From assembly GCA_023423275.1 (NCBI GenBank), contig JAFAFW010000012.1, positions 1 to 13,831 on the forward strand: 13,831 nt of DNA, written 5' to 3'. Under the pieces are notes generated by a model. That model searched no databases. It saw only the letters and a list, made by a program, of their open reading frames with translations, and had not been told where the DNA came from. Shown piece after piece: positions 5,325-13,515 of this stretch; within the stretch, counting starts at the first letter, position 1; every line of letters starts with the position of its first letter. Source of the DNA: Pseudomonadota bacterium. Its GTDB lineage: Bacteria; Pseudomonadota; Alphaproteobacteria; Rhizobiales; Hyphomicrobiaceae. The translations under genes and the position numbers were made by a program.

Positions 5325-7751
5325 ATGAAATTCACGCTGTCCTGGCTCAAGGACCACCTCGACACGGAAGCCTCGCTCGACGAGATCTCGACCAAGCTGT
5401 CGTCAATCGGGCTCGAGGTCGAAGACATCGACAATCCCGCGGAGAAGCTGGCGCCGTTTACCATCGCGCGTGTCGTGGATGCCAAGCAGCATCCGAACGC
5501 CGACCGGCTGCGCGTCTGCCAGGTGGAGATCGCACCCGGCCAGCCGCCGGTTGAGGTCGTCTGCGGCGCTCCGAATGCACGGACGGGGTTGGTCGGCGTG
5601 TTCGCGCCGCTTGGCAGTTATATCCCGGGCACAGGCATCACGCTCGACAAGCGGCCGGTTCGCGGGGTCGTTTCCAATGGCATGCTGGTTTCCGAGCGCG
5701 AGCTCGAGTTGTCCGACGAGCACAGCGGCATCATCGAGCTCGACCCGTCGTTCGCGGAGAAGATCGGCGTTCGCTACGTGGACGCGCTCGGGCTGGCCGA
5801 TCCCGTCATCGAGGTGAAGCTGACACCGAATCGGCCGGACTGCACCGGCGTGCGCGGCATCGCGCGCGATCTGGCGGCTGCGGGCCTCGGCAAGCTCAAG
5901 CCCGAACCCAAACTTGCGAAGGTGAACGGTGATTTCGAGTGCCCCGTCGACATCGAGCTGGAGTTCGACGGCGATACCAGTGCGTGTCCGGTGTTCGCAG
6001 GGCGTTACGTGCGGGGCGTGAAGAACGGTCCGTCACCTGCCTGGATGCAGGCGCGGCTGAAAGCCGTCGGCATGAGGCCCATCAGTGCCCTCGTCGACGT
6101 CACCAACTACGTGTCCAACGATCGCGGCCGGCCGCTGCACGTCTACGATGCCGACAAGCTGAAGGGCGCTATCCGCGCGCGGCTGGGCAAGGCGGGCGAG
6201 TCATTTCTGGCACTCGACGGACGCACCTACACGGTCGACGAGACCATGTGCGTCATCGCTGACGAGAGCGGTGTCCTCGGGCTCGGCGGCATCATGGGCG
6301 GCGAGGAGTCGTCGTGCACGGAAACCACGACCAACGTGCTGATCGAAAGCGCCTATTTTGATCCGCTGCGGACTGCGGCAACGGGCCGGAAAGTCGGCCT
6401 GCAGACGGATGCGCGTTATCGCTTCGAGCGCGGCGTCGATCCGGCCTTCGTCGGGCCAGGGCTCGACCTGGCGACGGACCTGATCATGCAGGCCAGCGGC
6501 GGTACGCCGTCTAAAGCGCGCGTCGCAGGCGAAGCTCCGAATGGCGAGATCACCTTCGATTTTGATTTCGGGCGCATCGAGCGTCTGACCGGCGTGGCCG
6601 TGAAGGATGACGAGAGCCGCCGCATTCTCGCGGATTTGGGCTTCAAGGTGGACGGCAAGGGCCAGAAGGTGAAAGTCACGCGGCCAAGCTGGCGGCCGGA
6701 CGTCCACGGCGCGGCGGACGTCGTTGAGGAAATCATCCGCATCGTCGGGCTGGATAACGTTCCGCCGACGCCGATGCCGCGCGTTCATGGCGTGACGCGT
6801 TCCGTTCTGACGGAAGGGCAACGCCGGGCACGCCGGGCGCGCCGTGTTCTGGCCGGACGCGGAATGGTGGAGGCGATCACCTGGTCGTTCATTCCCCGGC
6901 CACAGTCGGAATTGTTCGGCGGAGGCCAGGAGTCGCTTGAACTCGCCAATCCGATTTCGGTCGAGATGTCATCCATGCGGCCGAGCCTGCTGCCCGGACT
7001 GCTGACTGCCGCACAGCGTAATCGCAATCGCGGTTTTGCCGACGTGGCGCTGTTCGAAATGGGACAGGCCTATGCGGGAGACCAACCGAAAGATCAGCGC
7101 TCGATCGCAGCAGGCGTCCGCGCGGGTGCGGCGAAAATGGCTGCAACCGGTCGTCATTGGAGCGGGAAAGCGACCGAAGCCGACGTGTTCGACGTCAAAG
7201 CCGATGTGTTCGCGGTCCTTGCCGCTCTGGGCGTCGATGCCAGCCGCGCCCAGATCGTGCGCGAGGCGCCGGAATGGTATCACCCCGGTCGTTCCGGTGT
7301 GCTGCGGCTCGGGCCGAAAAACATGCTGGCACATTTCGGCGAGATCCATCCTAAGATGCTGACGGCCCTGGATGTTGCTGCGCCTGCTGCTGCCTTTGAA
7401 ATCTTCCTCGACGCGCTGCCTCCCGAGAAGCGGCGCGCCCGGGCCCGCCCGGCCATGGCAGCCGCTGACCTTCTGCCGGTGCGGCGCGACTTCGCCTTCA
7501 TCCTCGATGAAGCCGTGTCGGCTGGTGACATCATGAAAGCCGCAGCCGGGGCCGACAAAGCGCTGATCGCGGACGTATCCGTGTTCGACGTGTTCGCCGG
7601 CAAGAACATGGCCGAAGGTAAGAAGTCGGTAGCGATCGAAGTCACCCTGCAGCCGAAGGAGCGCACGCTCACTGACGCGGAGATCGAAGCTGTCGCCAAA
7701 AAGGTGATTGCGGAGGTCAAGCGGGTGACAGGCGGCGAAATCCGCGGCTGA
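5325..7751 (+). CDS. pheT: Phenylalanine--tRNA ligase beta subunit
   Basis: This subunit carries tRNA binding and editing for PheRS; the editing domain hydrolyses mischarged Tyr-tRNA-Phe. The 808 residues match the bacterial family length. The N-terminus MKFTLSWLKDHLDTEASLDE is canonical. A tRNA-binding OB-fold spans about 40-150 (IARVVDAKQHPNADRLRVCQ, VVCGAPNARTG). The B3/B4 editing region spans about 210-390 and includes VDVTNYVSNDRGRPLHVYDADK split over two blocks, then LGGIMGGEESS. The B5 DNA-binding-like fold starts near 408, followed by the catalytic-like core. The anticodon-binding FDX-ACB domain occupies about 710-808 (LPVRRDFAFILDE). No frame breaks are seen. The start codon has only a weak GGA upstream. 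It ends 25 bp before an inverted repeat shared with the convergent glpK end. Confidence 0.98.
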   Translation: MKFTLSWLKDHLDTEASLDEISTKLSSIGLEVEDIDNPAEKLAPFTIARVVDAKQHPNADRLRVCQVEIAPGQPPVEVVCGAPNARTGLVGVFAPLGSYIPGTGITLDKRPVRGVVSNGMLVSERELELSDEHSGIIELDPSFAEKIGVRYVDALGLADPVIEVKLTPNRPDCTGVRGIARDLAAAGLGKLKPEPKLAKVNGDFECPVDIELEFDGDTSACPVFAGRYVRGVKNGPSPAWMQARLKAVGMRPISALVDVTNYVSNDRGRPLHVYDADKLKGAIRARLGKAGESFLALDGRTYTVDETMCVIADESGVLGLGGIMGGEESSCTETTTNVLIESAYFDPLRTAATGRKVGLQTDARYRFERGVDPAFVGPGLDLATDLIMQASGGTPSKARVAGEAPNGEITFDFDFGRIERLTGVAVKDDESRRILADLGFKVDGKGQKVKVTRPSWRPDVHGAADVVEEIIRIVGLDNVPPTPMPRVHGVTRSVLTEGQRRARRARRVLAGRGMVEAITWSFIPRPQSELFGGGQESLELANPISVEMSSMRPSLLPGLLTAAQRNRNRGFADVALFEMGQAYAGDQPKDQRSIAAGVRAGAAKMAATGRHWSGKATEADVFDVKADVFAVLAALGVDASRAQIVREAPEWYHPGRSGVLRLGPKNMLAHFGEIHPKMLTALDVAAPAAAFEIFLDALPPEKRRARARPAMAAADLLPVRRDFAFILDEAVSAGDIMKAAAGADKALIADVSVFDVFAGKNMAEGKKSVAIEVTLQPKERTLTDAEIEAVAKKVIAEVKRVTGGEIRG

Positions 7752-7776
7752 GGCTAGTCGGAGTCTCCTCTCGCCT

Positions 7777-7871
7777 TCATTTCCGCGAAGGCGGGAATCC
7801 AGATCATCTCGCGAAAAAGAGGTAGCTTGCTGACTTCATACGCGTCTGGATTCCCGCCTTCGCGGAAATGA
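7777..7871. repeat. Perfect 27-bp inverted repeat between pheT and glpK
   Basis: The arm at 7777-7803 is the exact reverse complement of 7845-7871, separated by a 41-bp spacer. The core of each arm (TTCCGCGAAGGCGGGAA) is itself an imperfect palindrome. The element fills the gap between two convergent genes: it begins 25 bp after the pheT stop and ends 21 bp before the glpK stop. It could act as a bidirectional transcription stop or mRNA 3' stabiliser. ATTCCCGCCTTCGCGG-type units are, from memory, common dispersed extragenic repeats in proteobacterial genomes, so a REP/MITE-like repeat is likely. No transposase is present. Confidence 0.85.
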
Positions 7872-7892
7872 CGGACAGGATGGGGCGATCTT

Positions 7893-9380
7893 TCAAGCCG
7901 TCAGCGTGCGACGCACCGCATCGCGCCAGCCGGCGAGTTTGTGTGCGCGCATTGCGGTATCCATCTGTGGTTCGAACCGTCGTTGCAGACGCCAGTCTTT
8001 CGCGAACTGGTCTTCGCCCGGCCACACGCCAGACTGCCGCCCGGCGAGCCACGCAGCCCCCAACGCCGTGGTTTCCAGAATCTCCGGCCGATCGACGGGC
8101 GCATCGAGCAAATCGGCCAGCCATTGCATCGTGAGATCGCTGGCGACCATACCACCATCGACGCGCAGCACGGTCTCGCGAACGCCGGGCCAGTCGCGCC
8201 GCATCGCATCCAGCAGATCGCACGTCTGATAGCAGACGGCCTCCAAGGTTGCCCGCGCGAACTCACTCGGACCTGTATTCCGCGTCAGGCCGTAGATCGC
8301 ACCGCGCGCATCCGCATCCCAGTGCGGCGCGCCGAGGCCGGTAAAGGCGGGCACCAGATAGACATCCTGGTTGGGATCAGCTTTGGCCGCCATCTCATCG
8401 GACTGCGAGGCCTTCTGAATGATCTTCAAACCATCGCGGAGCCATTGCACCGCCGCGCCCGCGATAAAGATCGAGCCTTCCAGCGCATAAGTCGTCCGGC
8501 CATCGAGACGATAGGCAATCGTCGTCAGCAGCCGGTTTTGCGACCGCACCCGTTCCGCGCCGGTATTCAGAACCGCGAAACACCCCGTGCCGTAGGTCGA
8601 CTTGACCATACCGGGCGCAAAGCACGCCTGCCCGACCGTCGCGGCCTGTTGATCTCCCGCCACGCCGCAGATCGGGATTGCCGCACCGAACAGATCGGCG
8701 TGGATCGTTCCGAAGTCGGCCGCGCTGTCGCGCACCTCCGGCAGCACCGAGGCGGGAATGCGCAGCAACCGCAGCAGGTCGGCGTCCCATTCTCCGGTCG
8801 AGATGTTGTACAGCAGCGTGCGCGAGGCGTTGGTCGCATCCGTGGCGTGAACCGCACCACCGGTCAGGTTCCAGATCAGCCAGCAATCGACGGTGCCGAA
8901 CGCCAGCTTGCCCTGCTCGGCTTTCTCTCGCGCGCCTTCAATATGATCCAGCAGCCACGCCAGTTTTGTGCCGGAGAAATACGGGTCGAGCAGAAGGCCG
9001 GTCTTTGCTGTCACGTCCGCTTCGATGCCGTCGGCTTTGAGGCGCGCGCATATATCTGCCGTACGCCGGTCCTGCCAGACGATCGCGGGGCCGACTGGGC
9101 GGCCGGTGTCGCGCTCCCATAGGAGGGTCGTCTCGCGCTGGTTGGTGATACCGGCTGCCGCGATATCGGAGGCGTTTAGGCCAGCAGCGGAAAGCGCCCC
9201 GCGGATGGTCTCGGCCGTCGTCCGCCAGATGTCCACCGGATCGTGCTCGACCCAGCCGGAACGCGGAAAATGTTGCGGAAATTCCTGCTGGCCCACGCCA
9301 CGGATGCGGTAGGCGCTATCGAAAACGATAGCACGGCTCGACGTCGTGCCTTGATCGATGGCCAGAATGAATGCGCTCAC
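7893..9380 (-). CDS. glpK: Glycerol kinase
   Basis: It phosphorylates glycerol with ATP to sn-glycerol-3-phosphate in the cytoplasm, feeding glycolysis and phospholipid synthesis. The 495 residues begin FILAIDQGTTSSRAIVFD (FGGY-kinase phosphate loop) after a GTG start preceded by GAGGGG. Glycerol-binding residues match the E. coli enzyme: Arg82-Glu83 in TNQRETTLLW, Tyr134 in LDPYFSGTKLAW, and Asp243-Gln244 in GVAGDQQAATVG. The segment before it reads FGAAIPICGVAGDQQ. The Arg of the E. coli fructose-1,6-bisphosphate site (GGTRIPI) is replaced by Ala, so that allosteric control is probably absent. The gene lies 51 bp downstream of a GT2 glycosyltransferase on the same strand. No glpF, glpD or glpR is visible. 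Family assignment is very secure. Confidence 0.97.
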   Translation of the reverse strand: MSAFILAIDQGTTSSRAIVFDSAYRIRGVGQQEFPQHFPRSGWVEHDPVDIWRTTAETIRGALSAAGLNASDIAAAGITNQRETTLLWERDTGRPVGPAIVWQDRRTADICARLKADGIEADVTAKTGLLLDPYFSGTKLAWLLDHIEGAREKAEQGKLAFGTVDCWLIWNLTGGAVHATDATNASRTLLYNISTGEWDADLLRLLRIPASVLPEVRDSAADFGTIHADLFGAAIPICGVAGDQQAATVGQACFAPGMVKSTYGTGCFAVLNTGAERVRSQNRLLTTIAYRLDGRTTYALEGSIFIAGAAVQWLRDGLKIIQKASQSDEMAAKADPNQDVYLVPAFTGLGAPHWDADARGAIYGLTRNTGPSEFARATLEAVCYQTCDLLDAMRRDWPGVRETVLRVDGGMVASDLTMQWLADLLDAPVDRPEILETTALGAAWLAGRQSGVWPGEDQFAKDWRLQRRFEPQMDTAMRAHKLAGWRDAVRRTLTA

Positions 9381-9431
9381 AGGCCCCTCGCTGGTGCTGA
9401 CGCGGAAGCATAGCGAACCAGACCGCCCTGG

Positions 9432-11240
9432 TCATGCCCGAAACCGGACAGTCCGCGGTGTGTGCTCGGTCTTCTCCCAACGGTGCGGAGCGGTCATGAG
9501 CTGATATAGCGCCCGGTAGGCGGCCAGAGAAATCAACAGCCAGTACAGCGGCATCGCGAACGCTCCAACAACGAGGCCCGTCTTGCCCTGGCGGATCGCG
9601 GCAATGATGGTGGCGATCACGGTGCCGAAGTAGGCCGCGATGATGTTGAAGATCGCAACCGCCCAGATGGCGTCATCCATCATCGATTGCGAGGACATCA
9701 GAAAGCCGCCGCTCCAGATCTCGTAGCCGACCATCGCGCAGAAGATCGGAAATACCAGCGCCGAGAGCAACACGCCGCCGGAATACAAGTGAAAACCGAT
9801 CAGCGCGAAGATCCCAAGATCGCGATAAAGTTGACCGGGCAGGCGCGTATGAACGAGATAGGTCTGCATCCAGCCTTTCAGCCAGCGCGTGCGTTGCGTC
9901 AGCCATATGCGGAATCGCGATGGCGCCTCCTCCCAGGTCGCGGAGGCCACCATGCCGATGCGGCTGCCGGTTCGCCGAAGCCGGATGCCGAGATCCGCAT
10001 CCTCGGTGACGTTGAACGGATCCCACCCGGTCCAACGATCGAGAATGGCGCGCGGGAAATGGTTCGACGTCCCACCAAGCGGCACCGGCAGGTTCAGGCG
10101 CGCAAGCCCCGGCAGGATGACATCGAACAGCACCGCGTATTCGAGTGCGAACTGGCGGACCAGCCATCCGTCATCCGTATTGTGAATGCTCAGTCTGCCT
10201 TGCAAACACGCCGTCTCCGGCGGGCTGGCCTGGAACGTCGCGAACGCGCGGCGAAGCTGATCCGGTTCGGGCATGTCCTCGGCGTCGAACACCACGACGA
10301 ACGTGCCGCGCGCAAACTGCAGCGCATAGTTGAGCGCCTTGGGCTTGGTGCGCGGCTGGCTATCCGGAACCACGATCACGCGCATGAAGCCAGGCAGCTC
10401 CAGAGCCCGGGCCGCCTCCTGCGTTTCAGCATCGACGCTTTCCAGGACCAGCAGCACGTCGAGCTTGGCCGGCGGATAGTCCAGGGCTGCGATCGACTCC
10501 ACGAGCTGGCGCAGCACACCGCTCTCGCGGAACATCGGCACGAGGATCGAATACACGGGCAGATCTGCATCAGGGATACGCACATCACCGGCCTGCGACC
10601 GGACGGGCCACAACCCGAGAACAAGGATCACCAACCGCAGCAGAACAATCGGCAGAAACGCGAGCGACGAGAAAAACAGCAACGACGCGTGCGTGACGTG
10701 AGGCGCCATCACGAAACTGCCCGTCAGAAGGCCCACCGCGAGCAGAGCCGCGATAATCTGCCAGCGCCAGGTCGGCGCACCGGCCGACAAAACCGGACGC
10801 CAGCTCAGGAGACCAGCCACGGCCTCCTTCGAACGTCGCGCCTTGTTCTCCGACGGTTCGAACTCCTGCAGATTATGGCGTGCGGCGAGCAGAACAGCGT
10901 CTCCCGCGGCTTCGTGCTGCACGATGGCTTCGGCGATCTGCCACGGCGTCCCGTTCATGCCGTCGAACGTGACGATCCGCTGGCCGCGCACATCCGGCGC
11001 GCCCTCGCTCATCACGGCGACCCCAAGATACCGGCCCAGCGCTGCGACATAGTCGTCCGGCGCGACCCAACGCAGCGCCACAAGCACCTCATGCGGAGCA
11101 ACATCCCACTGCTCAGCCATGGCCGTCGCCCGCGCCAACGTCTGCCGATCGATCAGGCGGCCGACAAGGAAGGCGTATTCCGCTTCGGCCCACACCTTCG
11201 CAGAGACGTCAGTCTCGGATGATCGATCCTCATGCAGCAA
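9432..11240 (-). CDS. Membrane GT2 glycosyltransferase with GspE-N/MshEN-like N-terminus
   Basis: This is a 602-residue processive-type family 2 glycosyltransferase, inferred to polymerise or transfer sugar at the inner membrane. Residues about 22-75 look like a GspE-N/MshEN-type helical module: FLVGRLIDRQTLARATAMA, then VLVALRWVAPDDYVAALGRY. Two membrane segments (about 160-180 and 186-213) precede the cytosolic catalytic domain. That domain has ILVPMFRES at 232-240, the DAED metal/nucleotide site at 319-322, TED at 412-414 and the Q-x-x-R-W motif QRTRW at 449-453. About three further membrane segments follow (about 475-508, 524-548, 555-580). The start is TTG 11240, the only usual start codon before an upstream in-frame stop; GTG 11195 is an alternative. 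Ribosome-site support is weak for both. The product is unknown. It may form an operon with glpK. Confidence 0.9.
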   Translation of the reverse strand: MLHEDRSSETDVSAKVWAEAEYAFLVGRLIDRQTLARATAMAEQWDVAPHEVLVALRWVAPDDYVAALGRYLGVAVMSEGAPDVRGQRIVTFDGMNGTPWQIAEAIVQHEAAGDAVLLAARHNLQEFEPSENKARRSKEAVAGLLSWRPVLSAGAPTWRWQIIAALLAVGLLTGSFVMAPHVTHASLLFFSSLAFLPIVLLRLVILVLGLWPVRSQAGDVRIPDADLPVYSILVPMFRESGVLRQLVESIAALDYPPAKLDVLLVLESVDAETQEAARALELPGFMRVIVVPDSQPRTKPKALNYALQFARGTFVVVFDAEDMPEPDQLRRAFATFQASPPETACLQGRLSIHNTDDGWLVRQFALEYAVLFDVILPGLARLNLPVPLGGTSNHFPRAILDRWTGWDPFNVTEDADLGIRLRRTGSRIGMVASATWEEAPSRFRIWLTQRTRWLKGWMQTYLVHTRLPGQLYRDLGIFALIGFHLYSGGVLLSALVFPIFCAMVGYEIWSGGFLMSSQSMMDDAIWAVAIFNIIAAYFGTVIATIIAAIRQGKTGLVVGAFAMPLYWLLISLAAYRALYQLMTAPHRWEKTEHTPRTVRFRA

Positions 11241-11402
11241 AGCGGTGCGCGTCCCAATGGCGGAACTCGTTGTCCGAACGGTCCGGTCAGGATAAGTCTA
11301 GCGGGCGAATCGCATGGACCTGGGTAATGGCCTAGGATGTCTCATCCGGATGACGCCATCAACGTCGTTCCGGAGCTTCACCTTCTGGAGCCACACGTCA
11401 CG

Positions 11403-12224
11403 ATGAGGCGGCTGCGCGCTTTTGTTTCGGCACTCCTGTCAACGATCCTGGTCATCGGCGTCTCCGGCGCGATGGCGCAAACCGCGCCTGCGCCGGACGA
11501 GCAGACCGGTGGCGAGACGCGCCGCCTGATTCTGCGCTTCCTGACCGATGGTGACTTCCCACCATTCAACTACTACGACGAAGAAGGCGTGCTCACCGGC
11601 TTCAACGTCGATCTGGCGCGGGCCATCTGTCTCGAAGCCGGCGTCGCCTGCGATGTTCAGGTCCGCCCCTGGGATGAGCTCATGATCGCCATGAACCGCG
11701 GCGAGGCGGATGCCGTCATCGCGGGACACACGGTTTCGGCCAAGCTGCTGCGCAGTGTGGACTTCACCAACCGGTATTTTCACACGCCAGCGCGATTTGC
11801 CGGCCGGCGCGACGCGGAGAAACTCGAAATCACGCCCGAGGCCCTTGATGGCAAGCGCATCGGCGTTACCAAGGGCACGACCCACGAGGCCTATCTCAAG
11901 GCCTTTTTCCGCTATAGTGCGATCCAGTCCTTCGACAACGCGGACGAGACACGCGAGGCGCTGGCCGAACGTAAAGTCGATCTGATCTTCGACGACGGGA
12001 TCAGCCTCGGGTTCTGGGTGTCCGGAACAGGCTCGCGCGAATGCTGTGAGTTCAAGGGGGGCGCATTCCAGGAGCCGAAGTTCTTCGGCGACGGCCTCGC
12101 CATTGCCGTGCCGAGACGCGATCCGGGCTTGAAAAGCCTCCTCAATCGCTCGCTACAGCGGGTCCGCGAAAGTGGCCGCTTCGAGGAACTCGTGCTGCGC
12201 TATTTCCCTAATCGCATCTACTGA
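11403..12224 (+). CDS. Periplasmic amino-acid-type solute-binding protein (SBP family 3)
   Basis: This looks like the periplasmic receptor of a polar amino acid type ABC uptake system, or a related family-3 binding protein. Starting at ATG 11403 gives 273 residues with a clear signal peptide: a basic MRRLR start, a hydrophobic core, and cleavage after AMA (residue 25), before QTAPAP. GGAG at 11387-11390 is 12 nt upstream. ATG 11337 is in frame but would add 22 residues ahead of the signal. The mature part has LTDGDFPPFNYYDEEGVLTG, FNVDLARAICLEAG, RPWDELMIAMNRGEADAVIAG and IGVTKGTTHEAYL, all typical of SBP_bac_3. An adjacent cysteine pair (ECCEF) is unusual. No permease or ATPase gene lies beside it, so the transporter partner is unknown. 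It is divergent from the GT2 gene. Confidence 0.9.
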   Translation: MRRLRAFVSALLSTILVIGVSGAMAQTAPAPDEQTGGETRRLILRFLTDGDFPPFNYYDEEGVLTGFNVDLARAICLEAGVACDVQVRPWDELMIAMNRGEADAVIAGHTVSAKLLRSVDFTNRYFHTPARFAGRRDAEKLEITPEALDGKRIGVTKGTTHEAYLKAFFRYSAIQSFDNADETREALAERKVDLIFDDGISLGFWVSGTGSRECCEFKGGAFQEPKFFGDGLAIAVPRRDPGLKSLLNRSLQRVRESGRFEELVLRYFPNRIY

Positions 12225-12335
12225 TATCAGCAAGTCGCCGCAGCAGGCATCGACTGTCACACTCCTGAAAAATGAATCCTTTCAACGTGTCGCCTGTACG
12301 GACAGCTCGGGACCACACGTGGAATCGCTACGGGC

Positions 12336-13403
12336 ATGAGACGCATTCTGGTCGCGACCGACGCCTGGAGGCCGCAAACCAACGGCGTGGTCCGAACCTA
12401 TGAGAATCTCGGCACACATCTGGATCTGATGGGCATTGAGCTCATCATGCTTGCGCCCGATCAGTTTCGGACCGTTCCCTGCCCGACATACCCGGAAATC
12501 CGCCTGGCGCTTCCGGGCATGGCCCACGTTGCGCGGCAGATCGAAAACTCGGCGTGCGATGCCGTGCATATCGCCACTGAGGGACCGATCGGCTGGATGG
12601 CGCGTGCCTACTGTCTCCAGCGCAGGCGTCCGTTCACGACCTCATTTCACACGCGCTATGCTGAATACATCCAGGCCCGCTTCGGCATTGCGCTCGACTG
12701 GACCTATGCCCTCCAGCGCCACTTCCACAACAGCGGCGCGGGGATGCTGGTCTCCAGCGACAGTGTCGCCCGGGAGCTGACGCGTCGTGGCTTCGAGCGC
12801 ATTCTGCCATGGACGCGCGGCGTCGATACCAGCCTGTTCCGTCCTCGCGCCGACCGCATTTTCGGCGAGAGCGGCCCGGTGTTTCTCTATGTCGGCCGGG
12901 TTGCCATCGAGAAGAATATCGAGAGCTTTCTCCAGCTCGATCTGCCGGGCCGGAAGGTTGTCGTCGGTGGTGGTCCGCTGTTGGATACGCTGCGGGCACG
13001 GTATCCTGAGGCCGTCTTCACAGGCCCGAAGTATGGCGACGACCTGGCGCGCTGCTATGCTTCGGCGGATGTCTTCGTCTTTCCCAGTCGCACGGACACC
13101 TTTGGCGTGGTGTTGCTCGAAGCCATGGCCTCCGGCGTGCCGATTGCCGCTTACCCGGTGCCCGGACCGCAGGATCACGTGCCTTCACACGTTGCAGGCG
13201 TCCTCGACGCGGATCTCCGTCAGGCCGCCCTGGCGGCACTGACGCTGGACAGGGCCACGGTCCGGACTCACGCGCTCGGCTATAGCTGGGACGCCGCCGC
13301 GCGGATGTTCGTCCAGGGGATCGAGCGTGCGTTGCATCTCACCCCCTCTGCGGGAAGCCGCCGGAAGGCTTCAACCGCCAAGGCGATCCGGCACACGGCT
13401 TAA
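12336..13403 (+). CDS. Glycosyltransferase family 4, MgtA/SqdX-like
   Basis: This is a 355-residue GT-B glycosyltransferase. The N-terminus ILVATDAWRPQTNGVVRTYE has the D-x-x-x-P-x-x-N-G-V signature of the MgtA/SqdX subgroup. It is followed by TSFHTRYAEYIQARFG, GVDTSLFRP and FLYVGRVAIEKNIESFL. The C-terminal site reads RTDTFGVVLLEAMASG, giving Asp254 and Glu262 in place of the usual EX7E; Asp here is normal for this subgroup. Known relatives glycosylate diacylglycerol (for example sulfolipid or glucuronosyl-lipid synthases) or mannosylate lipids, so a membrane glycolipid role is likely but unproven. It starts 111 bp after the binding-protein gene, without a strong Shine-Dalgarno sequence. A palindromic CCACACGTGG lies in that gap. 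Confidence 0.92.
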   Translation: MRRILVATDAWRPQTNGVVRTYENLGTHLDLMGIELIMLAPDQFRTVPCPTYPEIRLALPGMAHVARQIENSACDAVHIATEGPIGWMARAYCLQRRRPFTTSFHTRYAEYIQARFGIALDWTYALQRHFHNSGAGMLVSSDSVARELTRRGFERILPWTRGVDTSLFRPRADRIFGESGPVFLYVGRVAIEKNIESFLQLDLPGRKVVVGGGPLLDTLRARYPEAVFTGPKYGDDLARCYASADVFVFPSRTDTFGVVLLEAMASGVPIAAYPVPGPQDHVPSHVAGVLDADLRQAALAALTLDRATVRTHALGYSWDAAARMFVQGIERALHLTPSAGSRRKASTAKAIRHTA

Positions 13404-13515
13404 CCAGAGATTCACTTCGCTGGCCGTTCGCGCCCATTCGTGCGCTAGGTGTTTCATCCGAGGACGCCGTTCACGCGTTGTGGCGGCGGTGCATCGAAGT
13501 CGAATGGAGCAGGTC

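Noticed and set aside
7941..9122. A 393-codon open frame on the plus strand opposite glpK.
   Set aside because: It is a GC-rich antisense shadow of a fully conserved glycerol kinase. Its translation is rich in Arg, Gln and Pro without recognisable motifs.
9687..11222. A 511-codon open frame on the plus strand opposite the GT2 gene.
   Set aside because: The minus-strand frame shows clear GT2 motifs and membrane segments. The plus translation is low-complexity Arg/His/Gln-rich, as expected of an antisense shadow.
11270..11296. A possible promoter (TTGTCC with GATAAG) in the gap between the GT2 and binding-protein genes.
   Set aside because: The spacer is only about 15 bp and both boxes match poorly, so it is not better than chance.
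12317..12326. CCACACGTGG palindrome before the second GT4 gene as an operator.
   Set aside because: It is a single short palindrome (about 10 bp) with no second copy nearby; expected by chance in this sequence.
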